A stretch of 21,188 nucleotides of DNA from Clostridium sp. CAG:1024 (GTDB taxonomy: Bacteria > Bacillota > Clostridia > Christensenellales > CAG-138), in the NCBI GenBank assembly GCA_000432015.1, contig HF985515.1, positions 47,732 to 68,919 of the forward strand, in the 5' to 3' direction. Positions 1-7,752 of this stretch are shown here, piece after piece. Every line of letters begins with the position of its first letter. Positions within the stretch are counted from its first letter, which is position 1. The notes beneath the pieces were generated by a model that was not told the DNA's origin, searched no databases, and saw nothing but the letters and a program-made list of their open reading frames with translations. Made by a program: the position numbers and the translations under genes.

Positions 1-53
1 GCCCAATCTGCCGGCTGCCGCTTTTCTATCAATCATATATTCAATTATTGTTT

Positions 54-1406
54 TCAATCGTTTTCGTTTTCCTGTTCGTCTTCATCCGGGGAGGGAAGGA
101 GGGAGACGATTGCCCGGGAAATCTGATGTTCATCAATTTCGCTGACATGAATGTGCAGCCCTTCCACATCAAGATCAATGTCCTGCGGTCCGTTGTCGGG
201 GATCATGCCCAGCGCGTCAAATACGAGCCCGGTCAGAGTATCGTGGTCGTCCTGTTCCAGCTTAATATCCAGTGCTTCCTCAATATCGCTCAATTCGACG
301 TTTCCGCAAAGAAGGAGCCTGCCGTCCTCCAACTTTTGTATGCTCGGGTCGCCGTTTTCGTCCGCGTAATTGTCATCGGCAAGGTCGCCGACAAGCTGCT
401 CGACAAGATCGTTCAGCGTCACGATGCCGACCATGCCGCCGTATTCATCCAGTACGACCGAGAGCCGATGGCCGTTGCGCTTCATGTTGCGGAACAGCAC
501 ATCCGCCTTGATCGTTTCCGGGACAAAATATGCCGGATGCACAGCCTCGGCCATGACATTTTCACGGCTTTTGTCAGCAAGACGGAAATAGTCTTTCGCA
601 TTCAGAATGCCCACGACATTATCGGGCGAGTCCTGACAGACAGGGTAGAGCGTATGCCGCGTGTTGTGGATCGTAGCAGCCCAAGTATCCATGGGCTCGT
701 CGAGCCAAAGCAGATCCACATCGGTTCGATGCGTAGCGATCTCCTCAGCCGTGAGATCGTCGAACTCAAAGACATTCTGGATAAACTCTTTTTCTTCATG
801 ATCGATACCGCCCTGCTCGCTGCTTGCATCCACCATGAGCCGAATATCTGCTTCGCCGAGCTGTTCATCTTCTTCCTTGGGATCGATCCCGCACAGACGC
901 AGGACGGCGTTTGTGGAGACGGAGAGCAGCCAAACGATGGGGGCAAACAGCTTCGAGATCACCATGATCAAGCCGGATACGCCGAGTGCAAGCTGCTCGG
1001 ATTTTTTCATAGCGATGCGCTTTGGTACGAGCTCGCCAAAGATCAGCGTAAAGTACGACAGGATCAGCGTGATGAGGATGACGGAGATCGTGTCAAGCGT
1101 GCTGCGGGAGATGGTGACGCCGAGCCCGATCAGCCAATCGACGATTCCGTCGGAAAAGTTTTCAGCAGCAAATGCGCTGCCTAGAAAGCCGGACAGCGTG
1201 ATTGCGACCTGAATGGTTGCGAGAAACTTCGCAGGCTGCGCCGTGAGACGGCTGAGCCGCTTCGCTTTTTTGTTGCCGTCGGAGCAGAGTTTGGAAAGCC
1301 TGACGTCGTTGACGGAAAGGACAGCAATTTCTGCGCTGGCAAAGACAGCGTTCAGAAAAATCAGCACTGCCTGTAACAGCAGCATTAGGCCAACCGAGTC
1401 TTTCAA
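54..1406 (-). CDS. CNNM/CorB-like membrane protein with CBS pair and CorC_HlyC domain (hemolysin C family)
   Basis: A 450-residue protein of the family usually labelled hemolysin, now linked to Mg2+ (or Co2+) transport. The N-terminal CNNM/DUF21 membrane domain spans about residues 5-165, with several hydrophobic helices, the A-S-A-E-I-A segment at 23-28 and G-E-L-V-P-K at 124-129. A tandem CBS pair follows at about 215-340, including the characteristic D-E-Y-G-G-M-V-G-I-V-T block at 320-330. The C-terminal CorC_HlyC domain covers about 355-440, and the tail is acidic. The length is normal for the family. The start is TTG, with AGAGG upstream in the right place; no ATG in frame is better placed. 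The upstream region (1407-1617) holds a promoter, a tiny ORF and a hairpin, suggesting regulated expression. Family assignment is firm; the Mg2+ role is inferred from characterised CorB/CNNM relatives. Confidence 0.93.
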   Translation of the reverse strand: MKDSVGLMLLLQAVLIFLNAVFASAEIAVLSVNDVRLSKLCSDGNKKAKRLSRLTAQPAKFLATIQVAITLSGFLGSAFAAENFSDGIVDWLIGLGVTISRSTLDTISVILITLILSYFTLIFGELVPKRIAMKKSEQLALGVSGLIMVISKLFAPIVWLLSVSTNAVLRLCGIDPKEEDEQLGEADIRLMVDASSEQGGIDHEEKEFIQNVFEFDDLTAEEIATHRTDVDLLWLDEPMDTWAATIHNTRHTLYPVCQDSPDNVVGILNAKDYFRLADKSRENVMAEAVHPAYFVPETIKADVLFRNMKRNGHRLSVVLDEYGGMVGIVTLNDLVEQLVGDLADDNYADENGDPSIQKLEDGRLLLCGNVELSDIEEALDIKLEQDDHDTLTGLVFDALGMIPDNGPQDIDLDVEGLHIHVSEIDEHQISRAIVSLLPSPDEDEQENEND

Positions 1407-1451
1407 AGTAGAATAACCTCTTTCTGTTTGTTATAAAGTACACAAAGACAC

Positions 1452-1476
1452 GGCCTGTGTGAAAAGCGCACAGGCC
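1452..1476 (-). promoter_or_regulatory. Leader hairpin upstream of the CNNM-family gene, possible attenuator
   Basis: An 8-bp perfect inverted repeat (GGCCTGTG/CACAGGCC) encloses a 9-base loop. It lies 9 bases after the stop of the 20-codon leader ORF and 45 bases before the TTG start of the CNNM gene. On the minus strand it is followed by a broken T-rich stretch (GTGTCTTTGTG), so it would be at best a weak intrinsic terminator. Its position between leader ORF and structural gene fits an attenuator, but it could simply be a weak terminator for read-through from degV. Confidence 0.5.
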
Positions 1477-1485
1477 ATGCCACGT

Positions 1486-1548
1486 TCAGTCTGTCTGTAT
1501 GTTGTTCACTCGGGGGTCAGGGTCAGGGTCGATATCGACGGTGTCCAT
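1486..1548 (-). CDS. 20-residue Asp-Pro leader peptide (putative)
   Basis: ATG at 1548 opens a 20-codon frame closed by TGA at 1488-1486. The peptide begins M-D-T-V and then reads D-I-D-P-D-P-D-P-R, followed by V-N-N-I-Q-T-D. GGAGG lies at 1562-1566, 13 bases before the ATG, which is longer than ideal. The three Asp-Pro pairs are encoded by a tandem hexamer (GGGTCA on the plus strand, 1514-1530). The ORF lies inside the leader made from the promoter at 1590-1617, ahead of a hairpin and a Mg2+-transporter-like gene. Alternating acidic and proline residues are the hallmark of MgtL (E-P-D-P-T-P), whose synthesis aborts at low Mg2+. No homologue is known to me, so translation and function are inferred. 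Confidence 0.5.
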   Translation of the reverse strand: MDTVDIDPDPDPRVNNIQTD

Positions 1549-1589
1549 CGTTCCGGAAGAACCTCCACTTTCGTGTAAAATCAAATAAT

Positions 1590-1617
1590 ATTATAGCATA
1601 GACTGTACGCCTGTCAA
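1590..1617 (-). promoter_or_regulatory. Sigma-A promoter for the leader ORF and CNNM-family gene
   Basis: On the minus strand, a perfect -35 TTGACA (1617-1612) and perfect -10 TATAAT (1595-1590) are separated by 16 bases. It begins 24 bases after the degV stop and predicts a start near 1583, giving a leader of about 177 bases before the TTG start of the CNNM gene. It is one of the best promoters by consensus in the window. Confidence 0.8.
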
Positions 1618-1641
1618 GTGTTGGGAGTTGCGGCACGGAGC

Positions 1642-2499
1642 TCATTTCCTCAGAAACAGTACGCCGAGCGTGTTGGGCCCGCAATGCGAGCCGATCGTGC
1701 AGCTTGCACGCGTGATGTGCAGCTCGCGGAAGGGCTGTAATTTGAGTACGAGCTCGGCGATCTCTTCGGGCAGCGCGCGGTCCGGACAGGTGTGCGTGAT
1801 AAATGCGCGGTCCAGAACGATGTCCGTTCGATCCTTGAGCTGATCGCTGACATATTTTTTCAGTGCGCTGTCGAGCTTGCCGATGTACTTCCGCCCGACG
1901 ACCATGCCGCCGCACTGCGATTGCAGCACCTCGATGCTGGGCTTTAGACGCATCAACGTCGCGCCGAGCTGCGCAAAGTTCGAGCAGCGGCCGCCCGCGT
2001 GCATGAATTCCAGCGTGTCTAGAACAAAACTCGCGCTGACCATTGGGACAAGCGCCTCGACCTCGCCGACGATCTGATCGAGCGAATAACCGGCGTTGAT
2101 ACGCTCGCCCGCTTCGCAGACAAGATGACCAAAGCCGGAAGAAAGGTTCTTTGAGTCGATCACACGGACATGCCCGAGCTCTGATGCTGCGATGACGGCA
2201 TTCTGGTAGCAGCAGGAAAGACCGGAGCCGAGAGAAATGTGCAGGATCTCAAAGCCGTCTTCAATAAAGGGGCGAAAGTAGTTGATATATTCTTCGGGAT
2301 TGATGGCGGCGGTTTTTGGAAGCAGGCGTTCCTTTCGCCAAGCGTCGTAAAGCGCCTCGTTATTGATGTCGAGTCCGTCGGTATAGGTTTTGCTTCCCAG
2401 CAGAATATGCAGCGAGAAAAGCTGAACGTCGTACCGCTTTTGCAGTTCTGCCCCAATGTCGCAGGGCGTATCGGCGCTCAGAAGCAGCTTTGTGCGCAT
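1642..2499 (-). CDS. DegV family fatty-acid-binding protein
   Basis: A 285-residue cytosolic protein of the DegV (FakB-like) family, which binds a fatty acid; in organisms with FakA, FakB presents it for phosphorylation. Visible family features are the N-terminal S-A-D-T-P segment at 8-12, the K-T-A-A-I-N-P-E-E-Y loop at 62-71 (usually K-T-S-Q-P-S-P), the lipid-headgroup loop G-S-G-L-S at 91-95, and the C-terminal T-L-G-V-L-F. Length is typical. AAGGAG precedes the ATG, and an independent promoter lies at 2537-2565. No fakA-like kinase is adjacent, so partner and ligand are unknown. No terminator is visible between its stop and the downstream CNNM promoter, so some read-through is possible. 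Confidence 0.9.
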   Translation of the reverse strand: MRTKLLLSADTPCDIGAELQKRYDVQLFSLHILLGSKTYTDGLDINNEALYDAWRKERLLPKTAAINPEEYINYFRPFIEDGFEILHISLGSGLSCCYQNAVIAASELGHVRVIDSKNLSSGFGHLVCEAGERINAGYSLDQIVGEVEALVPMVSASFVLDTLEFMHAGGRCSNFAQLGATLMRLKPSIEVLQSQCGGMVVGRKYIGKLDSALKKYVSDQLKDRTDIVLDRAFITHTCPDRALPEEIAELVLKLQPFRELHITRASCTIGSHCGPNTLGVLFLRK

Positions 2500-2536
2500 T
2501 CGATGACGTTTCTCCTTTCAAGTCTTATTGTGCGAG

Positions 2537-2565
2537 ATTGTAGCAGATTGCAAGGCATTCGTCAA
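2537..2565 (-). promoter_or_regulatory. Promoter of the degV-family gene
   Basis: On the minus strand TTGACG (2565-2560), a 17-base spacer, and TACAAT (2542-2537). It lies about 40 bases before the degV ATG and is divergent from the permease promoter about 50 bases away. Confidence 0.7.
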
Positions 2566-2613
2566 ATCTGCCAGAGCGCCGAAATGTGCGACGGTGAAAT
2601 CGAATGGTTGCCA

Positions 2614-2643
2614 TTGACAAAATAATATATTTTCTGTTACAAT
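2614..2643 (+). promoter_or_regulatory. Promoter of the APC permease gene
   Basis: TTGACA (2614-2619), an 18-base spacer, and TACAAT (2638-2643), about 36 bases before the permease ATG. The -35 box is perfect. Confidence 0.7.
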
Positions 2644-2679
2644 GTCTAACACAGATTTAGGATGGGCGGGTAACAATTC

Positions 2680-4035
2680 ATGGATAATCAATTAAAGAAA
2701 AAATACGGTCTAATTACTGCGATCGCCATGGTCATCGGCATTGTCGTCGGCTCGGGCGTATTTTTTAAGGCCGAGAAGATCCTTGTCGCAACGGGTGGCA
2801 ACCTTTCTCTGGCGATCCTCGCATGGATCATCGGCGGCTTGATCATGGTCGTTTGCGCATATGTATTTGCCGTCATGGCAACGAAGTACGAGCATGTGAA
2901 CGGCATCATCGACTATGCGGAAGCCACGCTCGGAAGAGGGTATGGATACTATGTCGGCTGGTTCCTTACCTTTATTTATTATCCCTCCATGACATCCGTA
3001 CTTGCTTGGGTGTCGGCAAGATACCTTTGCGTTCTCATCGGTTTTGACATCGTAGGCGCCGAATGTCTTGCAATCTCCGCCTTTTTCCTCATCGCAAACT
3101 ATGCGCTGAACGCATTGTCGCCGAAACTTGCCGGAAAATTCCAGGTTTCCACGACGATTATCAAACTCGTTCCGCTGCTTCTCATGGCGGTCGCCGGACT
3201 GATCGTAGGATTGTCGAACGGCATGACGGTAGAAAACTTCAATACGGTGGTCGATGCATCGATCGGAAAGGGCGGCGCTCTGCTGGCAGCCGTAGTCGCA
3301 ACGGCGTTTGCCTATGAGGGATGGATTATTGCAACAAGCATCAATGCAGAACTGAAGGATGCAAAGAAGAACCTTCCGATCGCGCTCGTGCTCGGTACGA
3401 TCGCCATCGTTGTGATTTATATTCTCTATTATATCGGTCTTGCGGGCGGCATCACGAACGCGGAATTGATGCAGGGCGGAGAAGCCGGGGCAAAAATGGT
3501 ATTCTCTGCGGTTTTCGGAAAAGTCGGCGGAACGGCTTTGTTCGTTTTCGTTGTCATCTCCTGCCTCGGCACCTTGAACGGATTGATGCTCGGCTGTACG
3601 CGCGGCATGTACTCCATTGCGGTGCGCAATGAAGGCCCTCGGCCGGATGTGTTCCGCCAGATCGATCCGATCACAAACATGCCGACCAATTCCGCTATCA
3701 TCGGTTTGCTGCTGTGCGGCATGTGGCTGTTATACTTTTTCGGTGCAAATCTGACCGCATCATGGTTCGGCCCGGTGTGCTTTGACTCTTCCGAACTGCC
3801 GATCATCACGATCTATGCCTTCTATATCCCGATCTTCCTGATGTTCATGATCAGAGAGAAGGAGCAGCACGCCGTAAAGCGGTTCGTCATGCCGACCCTT
3901 GGTATCTGCGGCTGCCTGTTCATGGTGTACGCTGCGATTGCGGCGCACGGTCAGGCCGTTCTCTGGTATTTGCTTGTGTTCGCAGTCATCATGCTTGTGG
4001 GAATGTTGCTGCGCGGGAAAAACAGGAAAGCTTAA
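2680..4035 (+). CDS. APC superfamily amino acid permease
   Basis: A 451-residue, very hydrophobic inner-membrane protein with about 12 predicted helices, the standard size for amino acid-polyamine-organocation permeases. The first helix carries G-S-G-V-F at 24-28, the broken-helix substrate motif of the family, and a basic cytoplasmic N-terminus (K-K-K) precedes it. The C-terminus is short and basic. It would import or exchange an amino acid or small amine; the substrate cannot be told from sequence, and no neighbouring catabolic enzyme suggests one. The ribosome binding site is weak (GGATGGGCGGG, rather far from the ATG), but homology supports this start. It is monocistronic between its own promoter and the inverted repeat at 4060-4092. 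Confidence 0.9.
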   Translation: MDNQLKKKYGLITAIAMVIGIVVGSGVFFKAEKILVATGGNLSLAILAWIIGGLIMVVCAYVFAVMATKYEHVNGIIDYAEATLGRGYGYYVGWFLTFIYYPSMTSVLAWVSARYLCVLIGFDIVGAECLAISAFFLIANYALNALSPKLAGKFQVSTTIIKLVPLLLMAVAGLIVGLSNGMTVENFNTVVDASIGKGGALLAAVVATAFAYEGWIIATSINAELKDAKKNLPIALVLGTIAIVVIYILYYIGLAGGITNAELMQGGEAGAKMVFSAVFGKVGGTALFVFVVISCLGTLNGLMLGCTRGMYSIAVRNEGPRPDVFRQIDPITNMPTNSAIIGLLLCGMWLLYFFGANLTASWFGPVCFDSSELPIITIYAFYIPIFLMFMIREKEQHAVKRFVMPTLGICGCLFMVYAAIAAHGQAVLWYLLVFAVIMLVGMLLRGKNRKA

Positions 4036-4059
4036 CTGCTTAGAATCATTGCAATACAC

Positions 4060-4092
4060 AAGGGTTCCGGATCCATGAGGTTCGGAACCCTT
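4060..4092. terminator. Bidirectional terminator between convergent genes
   Basis: A perfect 10-bp inverted repeat (AAGGGTTCCG/CGGAACCCTT) with a 13-base loop lies between the converging APC permease and Na/Pi symporter genes. The T tracts on both sides are short, so intrinsic strength is uncertain, but position and stem strength favour a shared terminator. The 70 bases between it and 4163 hold nothing else I recognise. Confidence 0.65.
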
Positions 4093-4162
4093 ATCGTATG
4101 CAGGGGAATACGCCGTTCCTTGATCGACGGCACATTAAATTCGCTTTGTCAATGCTCGCTTA

Positions 4163-5953
4163 TCATGTCGACGGCTTGTCTGACACAGCGGGGGCGACGA
4201 TGGGAGAGAGCTGATACTTTGTCGAGAAGGTTCGGAACGCCTGCAAAAACTCTTCGTTTCCGGGCTGTTTGACGCCACTCAGGTAGGCGTGCGTATCAAA
4301 ACAACCTTCCGCGACTTCGATGACACAGACTGCGATATTCGAGCAGTGATCGGAGACACGCTCAAAATTGTTCAGTAGGTCAGAGAGAATAAAACCGAGC
4401 TCAATCGTACAGGAACCCTGCTGAAGCCGTTCGACATGTCGTATCTTGATCTGGTTGGTCAGGCCGTCGATCACCTGCTCGAGCGGCTCCACCGTTGCCG
4501 CCAGAGCAACATCCGCGGTTTCATACGCGCGGACCGTTGTGCTCAATATTTCGGTGAGCGCGCGTACAAGGAGGTCGACCTCGCCGAGCGCCGCAGAGGA
4601 GAATCGAATGTGCTTGACGTGCAGCTCCCGCGCTGCACCGAGAATATTGACCGCATGATCGCCGATGCGCTCAAAATCGCCGATCACATGCAGCAGCTTC
4701 GAGACCTGCCGGCTGTCCTGCTCGGTGAGGTCATGGCTTGCAATACGAACGAGGAACGAACCCATATGATCCTCGTAACTGTCGAGAAGCGATTCGTTGT
4801 TCGTGATGCGCTCTGCGGTGGCCTCGTCATAGTGCTTGAGAATATCGAGCGATTCTAAAAGGGTCTCTTTTGCCAGTTCCGCCATGCGAACAGCAGCGTT
4901 GCTGCATTCAGCAACAGCGAGCGAGGGCGACTCCAAAAGACGCTCATCCAGGAAAGTGCAGGCAAGGTCGCCTTCCAATTGCTTCGGAACGATGAGATAG
5001 GAGAGCTGCTCAAGCAGACGACGAAAGGGGAGAAGCAGGAAGGTGGTGAAAACATTGAATACGCTATGGCACAGCGCAATGCCGACCGGGGAAATCGGCG
5101 CGGATACGAATTCAAACCGAAATACCGCGTTCAGCGCGTAGTATAATAGCAGACAAATGACCGTGCCGATGACGTTGAACGACACATGAACGACAGCGAC
5201 ACGTTTTGCATTTCGATTGACACCGATGCTGGAGAGCAGTGCCGTAACGCAGGTCCCGATATTCTGGCCCATAATGATCGGAAACGCCATGCCGAAGGTG
5301 ACGCTTCCGGTCAACGACAGCGCCTGTAAAATGCCGACCGAGGCGGCAGAGCTTTGAATGATCCCGGTAAAGATCGCTCCAACCAAAACGCCGAGGATCG
5401 GGTTTTCAAAAAACACAAGAACTTTTGAAAACTCCGGTGTTTGCGCGAGCGGACTGACAGCGTCGCTCATCAGCTGCATTCCGAACATTAGCACAGAAAA
5501 ACCGACAAGCACGTTTCCGGTGTCGCGTTTTTTTGATTGCTTGGCGGTCATGATGAGCAGAATGCCGATCACAGCAAGAATGGGAGAGAAAGATTCAGGC
5601 TTCAACAGCCGCACGAAGACATTGCTGCTTTCGATGCCGACAAGACTCAGCAGCCATGCGGTGAGCGTCGTGCCGATGTTGGAGCCCATTATAATGCCGA
5701 TGGTCTGATACAGCTGCATGATGCCGGAATTGACAAGCCCAACCAGCATGACGGTCAGAGCGGAGGAGGATTGGATCGCGATGGTCAATCCCATGCCGAG
5801 AAACAGGCTCTTCCAAACGTTTGAGGTCATCTGCTTGAGAAGCTGTTCCAGCTTGCCGCCGGAGAGCTTTTCCAGACCGGCAGACATTACATGCATTCCG
5901 TAGAGAAAGAACGCAACGCCGCCGCCCAGCGTAAGAAACGAGAATACGTCTAT
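4163..5953 (-). CDS. Na+/phosphate symporter with C-terminal PhoU-like domain (NptA/YjbB type)
   Basis: A sodium-dependent phosphate transporter of the Na_Pi_cotrans family. Two inverted-repeat transport modules each carry the signature Q-S-S-(S)-A, at about 61-65 and 200-203 counted from the start used here. A helical PhoU-like domain covers roughly the last 230 residues. The first ATG (5896, beginning M-H-V-M-S-A-G) would remove the family's conserved first helix, which is present in frame upstream as D-V-F-S-F-L-T-L-G-G-G-V-A-F-F-L-Y-G. No ATG, GTG or TTG exists upstream in that frame; the codon at the usual Met position is ATA (5953-5951), 12 bases after GAAAGG. I therefore place the start at 5953 (596 residues), with 5896 (577 residues) as fallback. 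It sits downstream of phoBR behind a terminator, consistent with a phosphate-uptake role. Confidence 0.85.
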   Translation of the reverse strand: MDVFSFLTLGGGVAFFLYGMHVMSAGLEKLSGGKLEQLLKQMTSNVWKSLFLGMGLTIAIQSSSALTVMLVGLVNSGIMQLYQTIGIIMGSNIGTTLTAWLLSLVGIESSNVFVRLLKPESFSPILAVIGILLIMTAKQSKKRDTGNVLVGFSVLMFGMQLMSDAVSPLAQTPEFSKVLVFFENPILGVLVGAIFTGIIQSSAASVGILQALSLTGSVTFGMAFPIIMGQNIGTCVTALLSSIGVNRNAKRVAVVHVSFNVIGTVICLLLYYALNAVFRFEFVSAPISPVGIALCHSVFNVFTTFLLLPFRRLLEQLSYLIVPKQLEGDLACTFLDERLLESPSLAVAECSNAAVRMAELAKETLLESLDILKHYDEATAERITNNESLLDSYEDHMGSFLVRIASHDLTEQDSRQVSKLLHVIGDFERIGDHAVNILGAARELHVKHIRFSSAALGEVDLLVRALTEILSTTVRAYETADVALAATVEPLEQVIDGLTNQIKIRHVERLQQGSCTIELGFILSDLLNNFERVSDHCSNIAVCVIEVAEGCFDTHAYLSGVKQPGNEEFLQAFRTFSTKYQLSPIVAPAVSDKPST

Positions 5954-6052
5954 TTTTCCGAAGATCCTTTCAAAGCGCGAAATTTCAATATAACCATAAC
6001 GTAACCGCGTTAACTCTGTTGCTGTGCGTGTGTTAAAAATAAGTAAAATCTT

Positions 6053-6078
6053 AAAAAAGAGGCAGTCAATCGACTGCC
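6053..6078 (-). terminator. Rho-independent terminator of the phoBR operon
   Basis: On the minus strand, a perfect 7-bp stem (GGCAGTC/GACTGCC) with a 4-base loop is followed directly by CTTTTTT. It lies 19 bases after the phoR stop, so the Na/Pi symporter gene beyond it should need its own promoter. Confidence 0.85.
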
Positions 6079-6096
6079 TGCGAAGTTCGCACCGGG

Positions 6097-7752
6097 TTAG
6101 AACCGGATCTCGATGGTGGTCCCGATTCCGGGCTCGCTTTCCAGCGATACCTCGGCATTGTGAAAAGCTGCACCGTGCTTCACGATGGAAAGCCCAAGCC
6201 CGGTGCCGCCAATGGCCCGGGAATGGCTCTTGTCGACACGATAGAAACGCTCAAAAATGCGTGCCTGGTGAGCGGGCGGTATTCCAATGCCATTGTCACG
6301 AACGATCAGAACGGCGCGGCCATCCCGCATAGCGGTTTCTACTTCTGCGAAGCCGCCGGCACGATTGTACTTGATGGCGTTATCGACGAGATTATAGATG
6401 ATCTCGTCCAGAATGCGCGCAACGCCGTTCACATGCACCTCTATACCGCGCAAGCGGAGCGTAACGCCGTGCGACAAGGCGGTATCATGCAGCCTGTCGC
6501 ATACGGATTCGGCAACGGCATGGAGCTCGACGTCCGTTTTTTCGGGCGCTTGTACGTTCTCATCCAGACGGGAAAGCTCCAGAATATCGTTGACAAGCGC
6601 GATAAGCCGCTGGCTCTCAAGGTAAATGTTTTCGCCGAAGTGCCGGACGTCCTCCGGTTTTACAAGCCCGTCCTTCAGGATCTCGGCTGTTCCTGAGATC
6701 ACAGTCAGGGGCGTTTTCAGCTCGTGCGAGACGTTGGCAGTGAACTCGCGGCGCATTGCGTCCCCGCGTTCTTTTTCCGTTTCATCCAATAGTACGACCA
6801 CGGCTCCAGAGACGTTGCCGGAGGTAACGACAGGGCTTGCGGTGATCAGAATGTGCTGCTCGTCATGCAGCCAGTGCCTTTCGGCGTGAACGCCGGACAA
6901 TGCTTCACGGACGGCATTTTGAAGTACGTTATCGAACGGGAGCGTAAACAGTTCTGCACCGATGCAGAGCGTGTCCGCCGGCAGGCCGAGCAGACGTGCG
7001 GCGCTGTCGTTTTTCGAAAGCAGGATACCCGCCTGATCGAGGATCAGAAGCCCCTCCGGCATACGTTCCGTGATCTGCGCGAACTCCTGCTGCTGTCGCT
7101 CAAGCTGCTCGATCTGCTCGCTGATGACCAGGTTTTGTGTGCGGATCCTGCGAATCAGCGGGGTGATCTCCGGGTACGCCTTGCATTGCTCAGGCGCTCC
7201 AAGATCGAGTTGATTTAGAGGCGCCACGATCTGCTTTGAAAGCCGTGTGCCGATCACGGCGGACAAAACGATTGCTGTCAGAAAGATCAAAGCGATCGGC
7301 TGCGCCATGTTCCAAAGGATCGAGGTGACAGAATGCTGCGTATCCGCAACGCGGAGAAAGCTGCCGTCGGCAAGCCGCTTGGCATAGTAGTAGGTTTTTT
7401 CACCGTACGTCTTTGAGTAGCGCGTGCTGCTGCCCACGCCGTTCTTCTGCGCCTCCACGATCTCTTCGCGCTGCAAATGGTTTTCCAGAGAATCCGCATC
7501 CCCCAACGTGTCAAACAAAACGGTTCCGTCTGCCGAGATCCATGTAATACGAAGCGCCTCCTCGGGAAGCGCCTGCAGATAGGATAGGCCATTGCTTTCG
7601 ACGCCTTCGGAAATATACGCAGCGCTGCTTTTTAATGTGCTTTGGAACCCCTGATTGAAATAGCCGTAAAGAACAAAGAAACTCAACAGCAGAGATGCAA
7701 GCAGCACAATGATCGCGACCATAGAGATCGCGCGAAAGATTTTGTCCATCAT
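6097..7752 (-). CDS. phoR: PhoR-like sensor histidine kinase
   Basis: A 551-residue membrane histidine kinase. Membrane helices at about 10-30 and 148-168 flank an extracytoplasmic sensor loop of about 115 residues. A linker and a PAS-like domain (about 225-330) follow. The HisKA domain carries phospho-acceptor His343 in V-S-H-E-L-K-T-P. The ATPase domain has the N box around N-L-V-D-N-A (454-459), G1 D-N-G-I-G (486-490) and G2 G-G-T-G-L-G (515-520). All catalytic motifs are intact. The architecture (extracytoplasmic loop, PAS, HisKA, HATPase) is that of PhoR/WalK-like kinases. Its start overlaps the response regulator's stop by 4 bases (ATGA), so the two are co-translated. The phosphate role is inferred from the partner, the neighbouring phosphate symporter and the Pho-box-like promoter. 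Confidence 0.85.
   Translation of the reverse strand: MMDKIFRAISMVAIIVLLASLLLSFFVLYGYFNQGFQSTLKSSAAYISEGVESNGLSYLQALPEEALRITWISADGTVLFDTLGDADSLENHLQREEIVEAQKNGVGSSTRYSKTYGEKTYYYAKRLADGSFLRVADTQHSVTSILWNMAQPIALIFLTAIVLSAVIGTRLSKQIVAPLNQLDLGAPEQCKAYPEITPLIRRIRTQNLVISEQIEQLERQQQEFAQITERMPEGLLILDQAGILLSKNDSAARLLGLPADTLCIGAELFTLPFDNVLQNAVREALSGVHAERHWLHDEQHILITASPVVTSGNVSGAVVVLLDETEKERGDAMRREFTANVSHELKTPLTVISGTAEILKDGLVKPEDVRHFGENIYLESQRLIALVNDILELSRLDENVQAPEKTDVELHAVAESVCDRLHDTALSHGVTLRLRGIEVHVNGVARILDEIIYNLVDNAIKYNRAGGFAEVETAMRDGRAVLIVRDNGIGIPPAHQARIFERFYRVDKSHSRAIGGTGLGLSIVKHGAAFHNAEVSLESEPGIGTTIEIRF

Noticed and set aside
1..53. GC-rich GCCGGC-containing stretch downstream of the CNNM gene as a terminator
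   Set aside because: The inverted repeat is too short and lacks a T tract; the window begins here, so a terminator cannot be judged.
48..1184. A 378-codon open frame on the plus strand at the left edge
   Set aside because: Antisense to the CNNM/HlyC-family gene, which has all its domains; no family motif in this frame.
1506..1571. A GTG-started 20-codon ORF overlapping the leader ORF in another frame
   Set aside because: It has no upstream ribosome binding site and its start overlaps the GGAGG; the ATG-started frame is better supported.
5987..6040. Pho-box-like TTAACA/TTAACG/TTACGT/TTATAT repeats before the Na/Pi symporter
   Set aside because: Spacing between the hexamers is irregular (23, 9 and 11 bases), so it does not meet the Pho-box pattern; kept only as a weak suspicion.
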